Source: Sipunculus nudus (Eukaryota; Annelida; Sipuncula; Golfingiida; Sipunculidae). Taken from it: a DNA stretch of 64,000 nucleotides. The translations under genes were made by a program, and so were the position numbers. Below the pieces are notes generated by a model, which was given only the letters and a program-made list of their open reading frames with translations, did not search any database and was not told the DNA's origin. The number at the start of each line of letters is the position of its first letter. The first letter of the stretch is position 1. Where the stretch lies: the NCBI GenBank assembly GCA_026874595.1, contig CM049307.1, forward strand, positions 43,468,362 through 43,532,361, given 5' to 3'. This document shows positions 28,801 through 42,693 of this stretch, one piece after another.

Positions 28801-31215
28801 GTTTATATAAAACCAATGATGCAGCGACTATTGATTTATGTTACCTGGTTTCCTGAAAATTTCCTCTACAACTCCATTCACCTTTCTACAGGAGGACCCA
28901 TCTCCTCCACACACACCACATGCATCAGTCTCCTTCCCAGAATCCATCTTTCCATCACAACCAACTCTCTGTGAACAAAGTTATGAGGTATAGAAATAAA
29001 ATCCAAAGTGAATAAAACCACATTACACTGTCCTTAGTAAAAAGAAGTAAACATCTGATAAAAATGAGCAATTCTCCATCCTAATGTTTACAGGAAGGAC
29101 TAATATAAGGCATATTATAAACCACTTATATTGTTGCAGAAATGTGTACTCTCAGAGCAGAAAAAAAGAGGTAGTTTTGAGAGAAGCAGAATATTTTTTT
29201 TTAATTAAATTGTTTAAAATGTTTATTTAACTTAACTAATCTTTCTGTTTAAAAGTTTTATTTCAAATTTTCTATTATCAGATTATTGTATGTATAAGTT
29301 TTGTGCTTTATGTGTTGTCTGTGTCAACCTTGTATTTGAAACTCACTGTACATTTCCCATTAATACATATATGGTCCTGTAATTCGTAAGAACAAAACGT
29401 CCCATCAACCACCTCAGACTCGGTCACCAGAAGATCACGTCCATCCTCAGAAATACATGACAGCTTGCACTGACTACTGGCTGGAATTAACAAGAGAATG
29501 GCATGGTCTCCAGCATTACTTTGATGATTTGGTATTAATAAGTTATAATTGATTTAACTCCCCCTGACAGTAACTGAATAAATGGCATGCTCGACTTGCT
29601 TGTGTGGTCTAGGGATGGAGCACAAGATTCAAAACCGGGATATCTTGGTTCAAATCTCAGCTGAGGTGGTATATCAGAGATTTTTCAGGGTTGGACCCCA
29701 CCCAGGGTGCAGGCTTAATAGGAAGGCGGTGTTCACTGACAAATGAAATAAGGTCTTGGGTCTGCAGGTGCAGCAGTCACTTGGCCTGGTAAACACAAGG
29801 ATGTAAAATGGGAGGAAGTGGGTGTTACTGCCCTGTCATGTAGTCTAAAAACTTAATGGAATTCTGCAAATGTAAATATTAAATAAGCTAGCATTAAAAA
29901 ATGGGGGAAGTTACCCCCAACAACAACAATGGAGGAAGTTATCTCCAACAGCAACAACAAAATATTGATAACAAATAAATGAAAAAATAATTGTCATGCT
30001 CTCCCTGTGGATATATCCCATTAATGATATTACAGAACAATATTAAACGACTCATAATAAATACCATATATATTCTTTGTTGGTTTAGAAATCACTCACC
30101 ATTAGTATTCTCAAATGGTAGCCATTTTCTCTGGTCCTCGACTTGGAGATCATTAAACATACTACACTGCTCTGCTCTATAATCGCTGGGGCCTCCACCA
30201 CAAGCCTGGGGTACACAAAATTAGTGCCGGTATACAGTGAAAATAAAGAATATATTGTTGTAGAACATACCTGAAAGCTTAAGTGACATCCAAGTATTTA
30301 TCTAATGATAAAGGAGTGACAATAGGAACCATGATGCAGAATCTATAATCAGATCTACATAGAGACAGAGGATGACAGATACAAAATTTAATCAGTGGAA
30401 GCCTAAAGAATAAGATTTAATATACAGAAAATCATTATTAAGCAGTAGCATTCACACCCAGACCAGGCAACAATAAAACACAACTTTAATATTTGTGTTA
30501 CAGTCCTTATGCAGAGCTTTGCATTGCCGTAATTCTGTATCTCCTTCGCTGTAACTGCTGCTTTGTACAGCAAAATTCTCTATGTTTCACCACCATGACT
30601 GGCACAGGGTAAATGAGTGCAATTAGACCAATGAAAGCATGATATTGCTTTGTGTATCCAACTCCCAGGTTTTAAACCTGCACACCCTACTCTTGTTGGT
30701 TTTAATTCTTGGCCCTGTGTCAGCCCTGGTATTGGAACCTTAAGAATCTTGCAAAAAAAAAAGTAGCGGTTGTAGCAAAGTAGATCTGGAGTGACTGCAG
30801 TGTATAACAGCTGTGTAAGGCATGTGTGTTTGTGTAAGGAAACCGTGTTCCACAAAGAAAATAGAGGAGCATGAAAATGTATAAGTATTCCTCTAAATCT
30901 ACTTTGAATATATGTTAAATATGAAGTTAGTTTTACTCTGCAATTTCTCTTTATTTAATTCAAAGGGTATCATATCTTGTCAGGCAGATTTTCAAATGCA
31001 GTGCTGACATCTAGAGACTGGGCAATAAACTAACTGGGGTTCATTATTAGTCGCCTAACAGTGATGACATATTTCTAGATGCTTCAGTAGTCTAGCAAAG
31101 GGTATGAACAAGACCTGAGACACTTGGGGGCATGAGGGGTTTTATTAACACATATTTCATTCAATATCAGTTTTATTTTTTTACCCCATATAATCGGGAA
31201 TGTTAATGAAAAATG

Positions 31216-31259
<44 letters not shown>

Positions 31260-34200
31260 TGTTGCGATGTATAATTATAATGTGGTGTGCTTTACACATC
31301 TTACCTGCGAATTACACAGCTCGAAATGTTGTGAATCACCTGGACACACCTCTTCCTTCTTCTCCTTGCTGCAACACCAATGTACACACAGTGCTGTGAC
31401 AGCAATAGTACAGGTCTGACTGGCCCCAAATAACTTACTGACATGTATGTGCAAAATTAAATATAGATATAATATTACAATAAGTGAGTTAGATTAAATG
31501 CAACGTTTCAATTTTATGCTTACAATCAACAAAGTTTTGCTAAATATTTTTTAAATTTAAAACATTCTCTATCTATCTGGTCATCATCAATCTTGGTTTT
31601 ATTTGTCTACTCCTGCTAAAACATTTTCCATATAATATTTTAATGCATGTTTCTGATTTATATCGTATGATATGTTGATAACGAATATTCTTTGAATAAA
31701 TTTACCTTTATTAAGAATAGTTTAATACATTATTTAAATTAAAGCCACTGTTTTAATGTCAACAGGCAAACTTTCAGTGCGACTTCTTAGAATGTTTACG
31801 GTACAATAATATTTTTTGCATAAGTATTCCCTATACTCCAGTCAATGAGTTCACATAAGTGTGTGTTTCTGAACTGACCTGCCCATGTGACAGCCTCTGT
31901 TTCGAGACTTTACTCCACCTCCACATGTCCTTGAACAATGGCTCCACACACTCCACATGGACCAGCCTCCCTGCTCAGGCTCTTCCTCATCATTCTCCAC
32001 ACAGGCACCCTTCATGCACCACTGTGCGGAGAGTGTATTTTAAAGAAATTAATAAAAATTGTAAAAACTGCACTTTTTTGTTTATTTTTTAATAAACAAT
32101 TTTTATATGGGACCCAAAGTTTATGTGGGCCAAAATTTATTCAGCAGCTTTTTACATATGCAATTTCAATAAATTTTTTGTTTATTTTAAAAAATATATT
32201 CTTACATTCAATCAAATATTAAACCAATCAACATTCCTGCCAATACATTTTTGTTTAATAAAAGGGCTTTAGTGATAAGAAAAGTAAACACAGTAAAACA
32301 ATAAAAAAATTAAGCAATATACATATTCTGCTTTGTAATCTAATATATTCTTCCTTAAGGCATTATCAATATCAATTGTTTTCAGTAAGTTATTGGTATA
32401 TTAGCAGCATGCAAAACCAATCCCCTTCATTTGGTTAATGTTGTAAATGACTCACCTTACCAATTCCACATTTGCTTCCTGGCAGGGGAGGAGCATGTTT
32501 AGTTACACAGCGGAATGCATCTCCATTCTTGCTGCACCACAGTTTTTTACAGGGCCCAATCTTCAAAAACTGAAAAATATCAACAGTCACAATTTTAATA
32601 ATTTATTGGAATTCACAAATTATTCTTGATACATTAAGAAATTGTGAATGCCAAAGTCATGCAAAAACATGACTTATAAGAGTTCCGGCTTTGGCATAGT
32701 CTTGACTTTGCATGTAAAATTGCTTAACCACTGATAATTTTTGTGTTTCCTTTTTATCTCTCTAGACAGTAATTTATCAATGACCAATGAATTATGATCT
32801 AAGAAAGCTCATGAAACTTTTGTGTAAAACCGTACATGCCCTGTGTAAAGTAACTTTATATGATATAAGGAAAGATATAACCACTTTTGATATTCAGAAG
32901 TATCAGCATATATCTTTTTTTTTGTGCATCTCTCACTTGGTAGGAAAAATTGTTTTTACAATACTGCAAAGATTTATATATAACAATATATGAATATACA
33001 CTAATGAAATAGAACAGATACATAATCCTGAAGATAAATGACCTGGAATCTGGAAAAATGTAAGGGCTGCTTTGTTTTTGTCTCACTCACATATGAACAA
33101 AACGCATGACTTTCCCCAAATTCTTGTCGACATTGTTCGTCTAATCCCCAGACTTTACCATAAGGTTCTTCGATATCTGGCCATTCGGGTGCTGTTGTTG
33201 GTTTGTTGTTGATGCAACGTAGACTTCTGTGAATGCACAACAAATGGGATTATCTCTGATTGTTTCTGGAAAGTCAGACCATATCACTGCCACCTCAGCA
33301 AGTAACAGGAGGTGATTCTTGATAAAGAGAAAGTAAAAATAGGCCTACTACTTCAATGTCTGTCCAAATTGAACACACATTACATCTTTTGCTTCTTAAT
33401 AATGCCCAAGATTTAAAGATGAGTTCACTTTACATAGTTTTTTAGCCAAAGGTATATTATTTTTCGTTTACACATTCAGCATTTGATAAAGATTAACGTT
33501 TATGACGTAGCGCCTATAACTAGGATATAGTCTGCAAGTCTGATAAATTAAACTGATAATTTAGGCCTACATTCAATTGTCTATATACGCAAAAAATACA
33601 TATATGCTTGACATTTAACTAAATCACCCGTTTTACTCCTTGATGAAAACTATAATATGATGAATCATATTTTTTCTCAAACTGGAGCGCTATATTTTTT
33701 CCTCAAGCTGGCTTTATAAGATTTTTGTTATTGAAAAAGACCCGGATTTACGTGTGCTTCAACTACATGCACCTGTAAATAAATAGTGACTCCAGTGATG
33801 AAATACGTTTGACTTACGGGAGGTAGTGCAGCATCATATTACGACTACAGTCGGACCAGTAATAGTTGTCGTAATGCGACTCCACAAAAGACGCCATGAG
33901 TCGGCCGTCGGTGGCGTCGTCTGCGCAAGGGTTACGTACCCCGTCATGCCTTACGCCAAACCTGTATAAATCAAAGAGTAGTACAATATTTTATACGCAT
34001 TCACCGATATATTCATCTTATCATGTGTATTTCTGTGTTCTTTCTCGCTGGTTCCATTTCGCTCGTGCGGCCGCGCGGGAATTTCTTAGTATCTTTTACA
34101 ACCACCAGGGGTCAGGGCTTTAACAGCCTGAAAAGCACATATGACTGAAACGTTCCTTTACAGGAGGCCTAAGAAAATTCTGACCAATGCCTATGCAAGT

Positions 34201-37200
34201 GCACAATATGAAAGAAATCTGTCCATTAGGCCTACTGTCTGAACTGTATTACTGTATCAAGTGGCAATGATTGGGGTATTTAACGGTATAAAAAAAAAAA
34301 AGAAAAGCGCTATAGTTGTCGCCATCAGTTTCCCCTGCAAGACAAAATTTCAGATAATTAATGTTTTGTGTGATTAAAAAAAAATACCTTTTAAAGGTAA
34401 ATCTCCTTGTATATAATTACAAATCATGGTCTGCATACTCCCGGCTATCGTTTGAAATCTGGAATGTCTCGCCAAAATGAAACTGTTGATGTAGTTTTTA
34501 ATACAACTTTGAGTGGTATCACAAAACTCGTTAACATTATTAATTTTGAGATTTCGATCCATTTTATTATATTTTTCTATCTAAATGTCAGGAGAAAACG
34601 GGTCGTGATTTATTTTTTTGGCAACTTTTCCATCTTTAACTTAAAAAGATCAATTGATCGATGATATATTGATTCATGTGAAATTGCGCACTGGGTTTTA
34701 CATTGGAATGGGAGTAAAACTGGCAAAATAAAGAAAAGGTACCCATAGCCAAGATTCACACCTGAAAGCATACTCCGCACGCTGCCAATAGACAATGCAG
34801 TCGTTCCATCACCCCTACGTTTTATCCGCTGCTTTGCGTAGCAAGATTCTCCGGTTTACATCACCAGGGCTCGCACATAGAAAACAATTGTAACCAGATC
34901 ATTAAGAGCGTTGTATCGCATAGTGCATCCAATTCTAAGTTTTAAACCCCGACCCCTCGCTCTCATTTGTTGATTCCTGGTCCTGTGTCAGCCCTAGTGT
35001 TCAAACCCCGAAAAACTTGCAAATAAGCGGTTGAAAGGAGGTCTGGAACGATTGAAATGAATAACCACTGCGTGAGAGTGTAACCTGAATGCTGAAAAAT
35101 ACTTACACATGCGCCATCTCGTGGGCGATGACGAAAGCTGAAGATATGCCTTCATCCTTGATGACTGTGCAGGACCTTTTCGGGTTGCACATGCCGGTTA
35201 CCGGCGCATAACCTAAATACACACATGGAAAAAAACATTTGTTAACATTTAAGATATACATCTATTGATTTTGCTGCTTCCGTTCATATATACCTCAATA
35301 GCTCTTATATTGTGTACTACAAACAGTCAACTCAGGTGAATACACAGTTATACGTTTGTTAACATATGTATAACAACACTGGTTTATGATCTCAATATAA
35401 TGTATATATCGTTCGCATTTAGCAAACTACTTTCAGGTATATATAATGGAGGGTCAGAGTCTCTTACAGGTGAGCCCTCTCCTGAGATGACTTTTTTTTT
35501 AACATTTCAGAAATATACCGATAGTTTTGCTGCCTGAGTTCAAATATACCCCTAAAGGACCTCTAACGCTATTAACTACAAACTGGTCAAAGTTAAATCT
35601 GGTGAATACATAGCTATAAGTAAACGCAAAGCATTACGTGGTTATTAAATTAATTATATTGTCTTCTTTCACAACTTTTAGAACTGTAAAACTCATTTCA
35701 ACAAACCCTCAATTCACACTATAAAGATATACTTCCATGTGCATTTATATGCGTATGTGCGCATATAGGTCTATATCCGTGGAAAAAAATAAATGACTAT
35801 TTTCTTTTCTTTTTATTTAAACGCGTACATGCGTATATGCGTGAACCGGCAGCTGCAGACGTATATATAATGGTACAATGGATTTTGCAAGTCTTCCTCA
35901 AGAAGATGGTGGAGTGACGTCATTTTCAACCGAATGCCTAAGTTCACGCAGAACCTATTCGTGTAAATCGCTCCTGGATATACGCTGACCGACACATGCA
36001 TGGAAACATGGACACACTACAGTTACAAAAAAAATGAGTGATTTTTCATGCATATACTTATATACGCGCACATGGAAACGCCTCTTGAGGATGTCGTACG
36101 AAGTACCAAGCCTTAAGACGTACCAGCGGGTCCAATATCCTCCTTTGTAATGTAGACTGCCAAATCGTGACTCCCGTCGTGATCAAAGTACCGCCTGCTC
36201 TCTCTCCTCACCCAGGTACAGAAATGATGAAGAGACCGAATAGCATCTCCCTCTACGATCAATCTCCGGGACTAAAAAAAAGCAAATTAACTTACTAATA
36301 CATTTATCAACAATGTGACGAGATGATCCAAAGGACTTATATTTTAGATGTTTTATTTTTGTTAATTACTTATTATTCCCTTTAAATTATAAAGTAAACA
36401 CTGATCTTTCGAATGTCCGAAACATTAATGGATAATTGGCATTTTACACATTCCATTCAAAGGGATAGTAATAAAATGAGTGTTAAAATGCACACTAAGA
36501 TGTATCGACATATTTGAAACTACACATCCATGGCCACCTGCTTACGCAAATGACAACTTTTTGTTTGTTTTTTTTAACTGTTATATGTCGACAACAATTT
36601 TAAAGGTATGTCTCCAGTTGGTATTATCTGTCAGATCAGGTAGAAGAAAATTTAAAATATGTATGCATATGTATGTGTTATTTAAAACAGAGATTTGGAA
36701 ATGACGTTTACAGAAAGACCGTAAACTGGCCCAGTCAGTGCAGTGGTTAAGACTTAAATGCTGCCTCTGACAGAGCCAACAAAAACTTCCCCTCACTGTG
36801 TCGCAACGCTTCGAATAGGTAATTGCCACCTCAAGTCAATTTATATAATTAATTTATTGCTCTCTGACCAACTCATACCATTTAATGATATGAGCTATCA
36901 CTGAGTTACGTCTATCGGTACATGAAATGACGTTTTATTTTATGCATTTTAGTAGCAAACATAAATACTATAGCCCGGGCAGGCTACCCCGTCTATGACC
37001 AGCTCGATAATCAAACGTGTGGTTTTTGCAAGAAATATTTAACGTTAAAACGATATATATATAAAGTTAACTTGGTGGAAACCATGTAATATTTAAACCA
37101 GATTTTATCAGACCTTTCATTAAAATATGATGATATATAAATTAAATAAAGTAATATATATTGAATATATTGAACAGTGGTCAAGCTTACATATTCGCTG

Positions 37201-40200
37201 TAGACCTGAACGGTTTGTATAATGAAGGTTAATTGGCAACATATCCAGTGTACATATGTAATAAGTTACTTACGGTGGGCGAATCAATTATGAGCACCTT
37301 TTTGACCACCATGTTGATTTCTACACCGAGCGAGCTGTGATGGTATATTTTATTAACCTGTAATGCATATTTAAGAAACCTGCATTTTACATACACCTTT
37401 TAAAAATCTCAAAGGATATAAAAACGATCTAAAACCTTAGTCCATATAACAAACAATATCGCCTTTTCTGAAACCCATTAAACATTAATCATCTGTCATT
37501 TACTATATTCTAAATCTCAGTAAAAAAACATAAAGCAGGTATACGTTTCGTCAATAAATATGTGACAACTCTTGAGCACTTTCTATATATTTTACATTAG
37601 CAAATTTTATCAAACCTAACTCGACCTGTTCGCTGAATATTTCTACGTCATACAGCATTTCGTAGAAAGACCATTTTGTGCCTTTATTATTTATATTAAA
37701 GTCAGACAAGTGTTGAATGATTTTTATTTATTTGTACATGTTGGCGTATACGTCATAACATTGTACATGATTTAATATATTATATAATATCCATTTTGCC
37801 CCAAATACATGAAATAGACACACCAGATGCATCTGTGTCATGAGATAGAGCATGTAGAGATCCTCCCCATGGAAGTCCACCACGGCCTGGTCTATGACCA
37901 GGAGGATCTCCACGTACCGGGGACGGTAAGCCTGGCGCTTCACACGACTCGTCCGCGTATCTGACGTCACAAGAAACAATATGTTAAACTACAGGGTAGG
38001 ATTTAGAACGAGAGTAGGGGGGGGGGGGCAGTGGGTGCGCCTGCACTTTTTCAGATGAAATAAATATAAGATGTAGAATAAGCGTAATATACCGAAACGA
38101 AACGCCTAATTTTCGTCTGGTGCCGTTTCATCCCTAAACTTCTGCATGCGAATGTTTGCCCACCTTCTCGGACACTTGTGCCTGTGATAGAATGTTGACC
38201 CCATGACCCTCCACCCGTCCCATCCATTTTCCCAAGATCCTGTATATCCCTTTAACTAGAATTTGTGTGGTGTTATAAGAAAAAATGCAAAGTTTACGAG
38301 TATAGCCCGGAAAACAATAGCATATCTATTTTTTAATAATATCTAATAACTAATATCTAATGGTGACTGCATGGACTTGGCTGACACTTAAATTAATGTT
38401 TCTGAATCCATGTTATACTGCTGCGCTTGTCATCTTGTTAATAAGGGTTTTTTTGTTTCCCAGGAAAAGGAATTCAAATATATGGATTTTTTTTTAATTC
38501 TCTCTTGATATCTCCTGTTTCCTAATTTCTCACATAGAAATGAATAATTTAAGTCCACACAATATATATTTATATATTCTGTTAAAAACATGTTACCATC
38601 CATCGAAGAAGGGAATGTGTGTGCGTCATCTGCAGGATACTCAGCTCTGGGATGGTGTTTGAAGTGTGAAGGTCGTTTGGTCATGACGTAATCACCGTCT
38701 GATGAAGACCTAGATTCAGGATGTATGTAAAAATCTCCAAAAGCCGTGGCGAAAACCCCTCTCTGGAAAAGTCATTGACACGTGATTAGATTTTTTTTTT
38801 GCACGTACTCAAACTGCAAAGACTGTTTGGTTTAACTTAGCACTATGCGTTTCTGTTAAAACTAAACAAAAGCAAGAAAAAATATGTTTTTCGTTGAAAT
38901 AATGTAAATGTAAACTTCATTCACGCAAGCAAGAACTACACGTAAACTTTGTGGAGGTCAAAAAAGGAAAACCTAACACCTTTTCATAAAAAGGTGACAA
39001 AACCATGGTTATTTAAATGAAAATCATTATTTTAACTATTCCTATAACGTTAAAAAAATTAGCGGGCTGCAATCTAAAAATTTATATACAATTATTATCG
39101 GATATATAACTTATATATGATGTTCTTCATTATACTTTATAGCTACAACATGTGAAAATGAAATAATATATTTACATTTAATCAAAACTGTATAAATATA
39201 ATCCGAAATTGAATCAAATAATGCACCTCGTACAAAAGATTTAAGGGTACGTTTCATTTTATGCTCATAAAAAAAACTAAAAAACACGTCTTGTTTATTA
39301 TGAAAATTTATCTGGGAAAATATTGGCTACATACCACTTTTCCACACGTTGAGAAAATCCCAGTGGTGTTGTCAAGTCCTCTTACATGCACACTCCTGCT
39401 ACATGCATTAACTTTCTGTATTTCTGTCATATTACCCTTGGATATTTCTACAACTCCCCCGTGCATAAACCCCATAGTATCCTCTAAGTCGACGTCAAGT
39501 ATAACTCGGTGGTCACTGATGGTAAAAGCAAGACTGGGTACAAATTGTGCAGTGTCTCTTTTTCCTCTAACATTTGAGTCTATTTTATCCATGTGTATAT
39601 TCTGTGAACCCTCAAAATTCTTCAGGAAAGCTGCTACATCTGCAGAAGATGAAACCAAAACAAATCACAAATATTCATGAAGTAGTAAAGATAAGAAATA
39701 AAAAGAAATGTCATCAAGAAGATATCTGTATCATTTATTGAAATTCTCTCGAACTAACATGAATCAGGGGATAAAGGATACAGATGAACAAGCGAAAATG
39801 ACTTTTCAGGGTATAACACTAATAATTTTTGTGTATTTTTATTTCTTTCTCTGCAGCCTTGGTTGTGATGTCCATGGTAAACGCCTATTAAAAATGTCTC
39901 TATTCTGAACAAAGTGAAACCAGAAGAAAATCGATAACTATTGAAAAGCAAAAGTTGGTATAATTCAAGGGACATTGTTCGACAACAAGGAAGAAGAAGA
40001 GAAAAGAAGAAAGTTTATCCAAATTTGTGATTGCCAAACGATCATTGGAAGCCTCATCGACGACGCCTGCAACTGAACGATAATGGAAGATTGCTTATAG
40101 TGTGTGACCTTGGGAATAAGGTCAAGGTAAAAAAACAAGTGCAAGTGTGTGTCCTAGGACTAATGTTTTGCCCACATTTCAGCTTTTTAAAATCAGCCGT

Positions 40201-42633
40201 ATTGGAGATGTAGCCATAATTGCAACCATATTTTTTTTCTCCAAATATAAATAGATACATAAACTCATTAAGCACTTTAAGCTCGGAGGCTTAATTAAGC
40301 TTAATCAGCCTCATCATTTCTTTTTTTTTCAGGGTTTTTGAAGAAGATCGTCACATGGTACAAGGTAGAATACCACGACAAAAGGGCGCTATAGCTTTAC
40401 ATAATCATTTGCAGTGTATAATCCAAACAGTTTCTTCCCATGCAAAGAGTCGCCATCTGGAGCAAGCATCTGGTGGTGGCGATAGGTCATAGGGTACAAC
40501 ACAATAAGTCAACGCCGGATTTTATGGGGAAAAGAAGACATTATGTGTGGCAAGCATCTGGTCCCTGGCCTATATTGTGAGGAGGAGTGTTGAATCATCC
40601 GGCGACAGTTTCTTCACCACATCGTAACAGACACGGCGACTTTCACAGGACGTCGCCTGTTTAAACAATATGTCAGATGGCCTGTGCCACAACCCTGAGT
40701 TGGTCTCACTTTGTTCATCAGAGAGGGCGAAACAGCAATAAAACAGGGCTCACACAATCGGACTGACAACTGAATTAGGATCATAATAACAAGACAAATT
40801 GTCTTAATGAAAACATAATGGGAAAGTGGAATACAATTACACTTTGTTGCCCCAAAGAATGATTAGATTTAAAGAGTCTTTACTCTTTTTACGGATATAT
40901 CAAATATACTGCTTGTAATACAAAACGCATGGTTTATTCTTAAAGGAAACTCTGTAATGCATAATGCAGTCATACTGGGCACATTTAAAAGATTTAAGAG
41001 GTTTAACAGATTTAAGAAATTTTGAAAGGTATTGTACTTACCATGCTGGTCACGTGATTCCTGAAAATAAAAAGGCAAGAAAGACCATTGTTATATATAG
41101 TATTGTACATGTCTATTGTTCAATCTTTGAGCTAATGGAAATATATGTGTACAGGAATACATATGTGGTGATAATAACGAATGAAGGCTTGTTAATACAC
41201 GGGCGCAGTCAAGGTCATGTGTCCTATGTGTCTTTATATATATGAAACGTCCGGAAGGCCAGACGGAAGTACGACGGCAAAAACCCATCGCTTTGACATT
41301 CAAGCATTCTGAGCTAACTATCTCTTTATTTTCTTATATTTACGAGATAAAATATTTCATACACATTAACATTCATAATTTATACAAAATTCCACCAACA
41401 GGGCCTAAAGGCACCAAACCCGTGTTAGGGGGTAGTAAAGAGGATGTTGCCTTAAAACTGTTTTCCATTTCTAATATTTCGTTCCATTGACAGAAACTAC
41501 TTGAACAACAACCTTTATCTCTATAAACATAGACAGAAGTAAAGTTTCCATAATCATTTTAATCATACGCATTCGTCGCATTCTCTTATCCACCTGAATA
41601 TTAAGGCGTTGTCTTGCCACAGTTAAAGGAAACCGCTAATGGAATGCGCCCGTGGGGGTTGGTAATTAACCATATTCTGTTTTTGATTATTATCGGTGAA
41701 CCCACAGCACTCCGCCCTGACAGCATGTGGTTGGTCTGACCAGTTTGGGGAAATATACCCGTTGGGTATCTCTTTTAATGGTACCATTTATGCAGCTAAC
41801 TAACTTGATGATATCAACCATCTATAGGTATATCCTGTTAAGCCCTGCCTCAGAATGATAACTAATTTGCAGTAATTATAATGTCATTCATTGTAATTCA
41901 TAATATCCGAGCAACCGGGGGTTTACAGGCAGGAGTCGCGAAAGTTAACTTTGACAACATCCCACACTTTGATTTCTGCAAGAAACTTCGGCAACATAGC
42001 ACCTCGAACAATCATTATAGTGCATGCTAAGATGAAAGCATGCGCAAAAGGTACAAAATTTGAAAATTAAACGTTTGTAAAATCATACAGGCCTGTGATA
42101 TGGAACGATAATGAGGAAAATCATGTAATTCCGAAAATAAAGCCTAAAGCATAATCATAATTTGGTTGTGCATCCTTTTTACCGCTAGTCTTTCGAGGGT
42201 ATATATGGTATAGTGGTATAGTTGATTTCTTTAGGCTCTTTTTTAATAATAAAAAAAAAAACGAGAACCTGCCGTTCTGAGTTCATGCGGGAGAGTATAC
42301 CGTTAAACAGGTGCACGCCAATGGACCCGTCTCCATACAGATTATATATAAAAGATTCAGGAAGAGAAAACACGATCATGCGATTCAGGTAAAGTATCCG
42401 CTGATAAACCCATGCAGACACCTCTATCTCTTTAGGCATTTCGACTATTGGCTTTTGAATACTTAGACATAATACTTTTATCTATCTCTATATACATCAT
42501 ATATCGAGACAGCTAGAGTATTACCCGAAATGTCTCAGTTAGAGTAAAATGAGTGTAATGCTATTAAAGAGGAATATAACACTAAAAAGAAAAAAACACA
42601 CACATACACACATATATATATTATATAGGCCTA

Positions 42634-42693
<60 letters not shown>

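Noticed and set aside
31380..31400. Upstream CAG as an alternative acceptor for exon 13
   Set aside because: With the phase set by exon 12 it brings a stop codon into frame before the conserved Cys.
31084..31419. Frames with CVCVCV or HTHTHT runs
   Set aside because: They are translations of the (CA)n microsatellite.
39261..39680. 139-codon plus-strand frame
   Set aside because: It is antisense to the well-supported exon 3 of the protease.
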